A stretch of 64,000 bases of DNA from Geosiphon pyriformis (Eukaryota; Glomeromycota; Glomeromycetes; Archaeosporales; Geosiphonaceae). Below the pieces are notes generated by a model. That model saw only the letters and a list, made by a program, of their open reading frames with translations. It did no database searches and was not told the origin of the DNA. Location of the stretch: the NCBI GenBank assembly GCA_016748015.1, contig JAAOMT010000085.1, positions 104,967 to 168,966 on the forward strand, in the 5' to 3' direction. Each line of letters starts with the position of its first letter. Position 1 is the stretch's first letter. Shown here piece after piece: positions 62,942-64,000 of this stretch. Position numbers and translations under genes: made by a program.

Positions 62942-63795
62942 ATGATAAACAAAAATTTTTTAATTAGCACTCTCCTAACTCCTTTAAAGAAAATTAAACC
63001 ACAAAACAAGTCGTTAGCTGGGTCAACCAAAAGAGAATCCTTTTGTAAACCACGGTCATTTCAAACTTCACTAATAAAACGAGAATCAGATAAAGGTCCT
63101 CGAACCCCCAATATATACAATGAAAAACCACCGAAATCCAACACAATAGTCCCAATGCCTCTGGCGTCAGCCTTTCGTAATATGTTTGATGATTCTGCTA
63201 TTCGTTCTATGATCACAATAAAAGTTATAAAACAGAACGGTTTTGTGACTTCCAATGGAGTACATCTACGAGGACCTGTTATCTTATTGAATGGTGAGGT
63301 TTTTCTATGGGATGTGCCTCAAAGTAATATTACTGATTCCATTTCCCATTTTGATGCATGGGAACCCAAACTGTTAAAAATCTTTGATGTTGTGATGCCA
63401 AAACCTGGTAATATACCTTTTTTAATACACAGCGAGTCTGAATTTATAAGGGGGGTTCTCTCAAAATCTTTGGGTTTTTTTCAGAAATATTGATTTTTGG
63501 AACGGGCAAATATTTTTTACCAATCCCATCATTCCTTCGAGATCATATCCACAAGCTCGGGATGCAAATAGATATAATGGATACAGTGAGTTTAAATTGT
63601 TTTTTTGCAAATCATATCACATTTTCATAATGGTTTGTCCGTATAAAAATTGAACAAATAATAATCTGTGAATTGGATTATTTTTCTTTTCAGAATAACG
63701 CTGTTTCCACTTTTCGATTTTTATCAGAAGAAGGAAGACGGGCTGCTGCCGCATTGTTACCCTTGAAACCTACCAGTCCAAGGTTTGAAAAATAA
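62942..63795 (+). CDS. NDUFAF3: Mitochondrial complex I assembly factor, NDUFAF3/Mth938-domain type
   Basis: Three exons: 62942-63407, 63485-63585 and 63694-63795. Introns are 77 and 108 nt, phases close, 222 aa. The ATG at 62942 is the first in frame. The N-terminus (LISTLLTPLKKIKPQNKS) is basic with few acids, fitting a mitochondrial presequence. The Mth938 domain covers about residues 90-215: NGFVTSNGVHLRGPVILLNG, FLWDVP, then PEILIFGTGKYFLPIP made by joining exons 1 and 2, and NNAVSTFRFLSEEGRRAAAA in exon 3. NDUFAF3 with NDUFAF4 helps build the peripheral arm of respiratory complex I. Paralogous AAMDC-like proteins share the fold, but the presequence and PEILIFGTG motif favour NDUFAF3. 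Confidence 0.9.
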
Positions 63796-64000
63796 TCTAA
63801 AATGGAGACTTTTGGAATATGGTACACTATTTTTCTTTAGAAACTGGGTTGCTGATTAGTTTCTTGAAGTGAGATTTTTGCAATAAATGATTTGTTGCAC
63901 ATTGAATTAGTTTTTCGAAATAAAAAATCATCACCAATGCTCATTTCGAATTTGTTGAATTTTGAATTTTTATATTTTGGCAAAAATTGAATTTACAAAA
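63796..64000. other. 3' flank of the NDUFAF3-type gene
   Basis: AT-rich sequence to the window end with AATAAA-like words (for example near 63881 and 63918) that could serve polyadenylation. No further gene was seen. Confidence 0.4.

Overview
The window looks like nuclear DNA of a filamentous fungus with a very AT-rich, repeat-laden genome, most likely an arbuscular mycorrhizal fungus (Glomeromycotina). This is inferred from short intron-rich conserved genes, extreme AT content between genes, and many decayed LINE copies of the kind I associate with Gigaspora/Rhizophagus-type genomes. No species call is made.

Layout. 1-31.5 kb is a stack of transposon remains. LINE A (+, 1-5738) is followed by a decayed Ty3/Gypsy pol region (-, about 5.9-8.88 kb), two LTR fragments (8879-10221), LINE B (-, 10.43-15.40 kb) and LINE C (+, 15.4-21.8 kb); B and C meet head to head. 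Next come element E (+, 22.9-25.2 kb), LINE F (-, 25.2-27.9 kb) and element D (+, 27.9-31.2 kb), the last interrupted by a 1,006-bp solo LTR. A first small gene island (31.6-35.9 kb) holds one spliced membrane-protein gene. Repeats resume with a near-complete but dead Ty3/Gypsy element (35,948-43,385), an unresolved AT-rich block, a 1.6-kb fold-back structure (46.3-47.97 kb), LINE G (-, to about 53.2 kb) and two isolated LINE 3' tails. The second gene island (55.5-63.8 kb) holds a PPR protein gene, a divergent GDP-fucose/nucleotide-sugar transporter gene, tRNA-Thr(CGT), the ribosome-biogenesis GTPase gene NOG1 (10 exons) and an NDUFAF3-type complex I assembly factor gene (3 exons). I rebuilt exon structures from GT/AG sites with reading-frame checks; all phases close.

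The host genes are housekeeping genes (mitochondrial RNA metabolism, Golgi transport, 60S ribosome assembly, respiratory complex I assembly) and form no obvious joint pathway.

The most interesting material is in the transposons. The autonomous LINE family has an ORF1-stop/ORF2-start overlap (ATGA) kept in three copies. Its RT active-site box reads x-x-D/N-N in all five readable copies. A second family (D and E) carries its own zinc-knuckle ORF1 but no endonuclease/RT, and ends in the same 3' module as the LINE, so it looks like a half-LINE parasite. All copies show C-to-T/G-to-A decay of graded severity, often in CpA/TpG and CpG contexts, which repeatedly destroys the same zinc-knuckle His and catalytic Asp codons.
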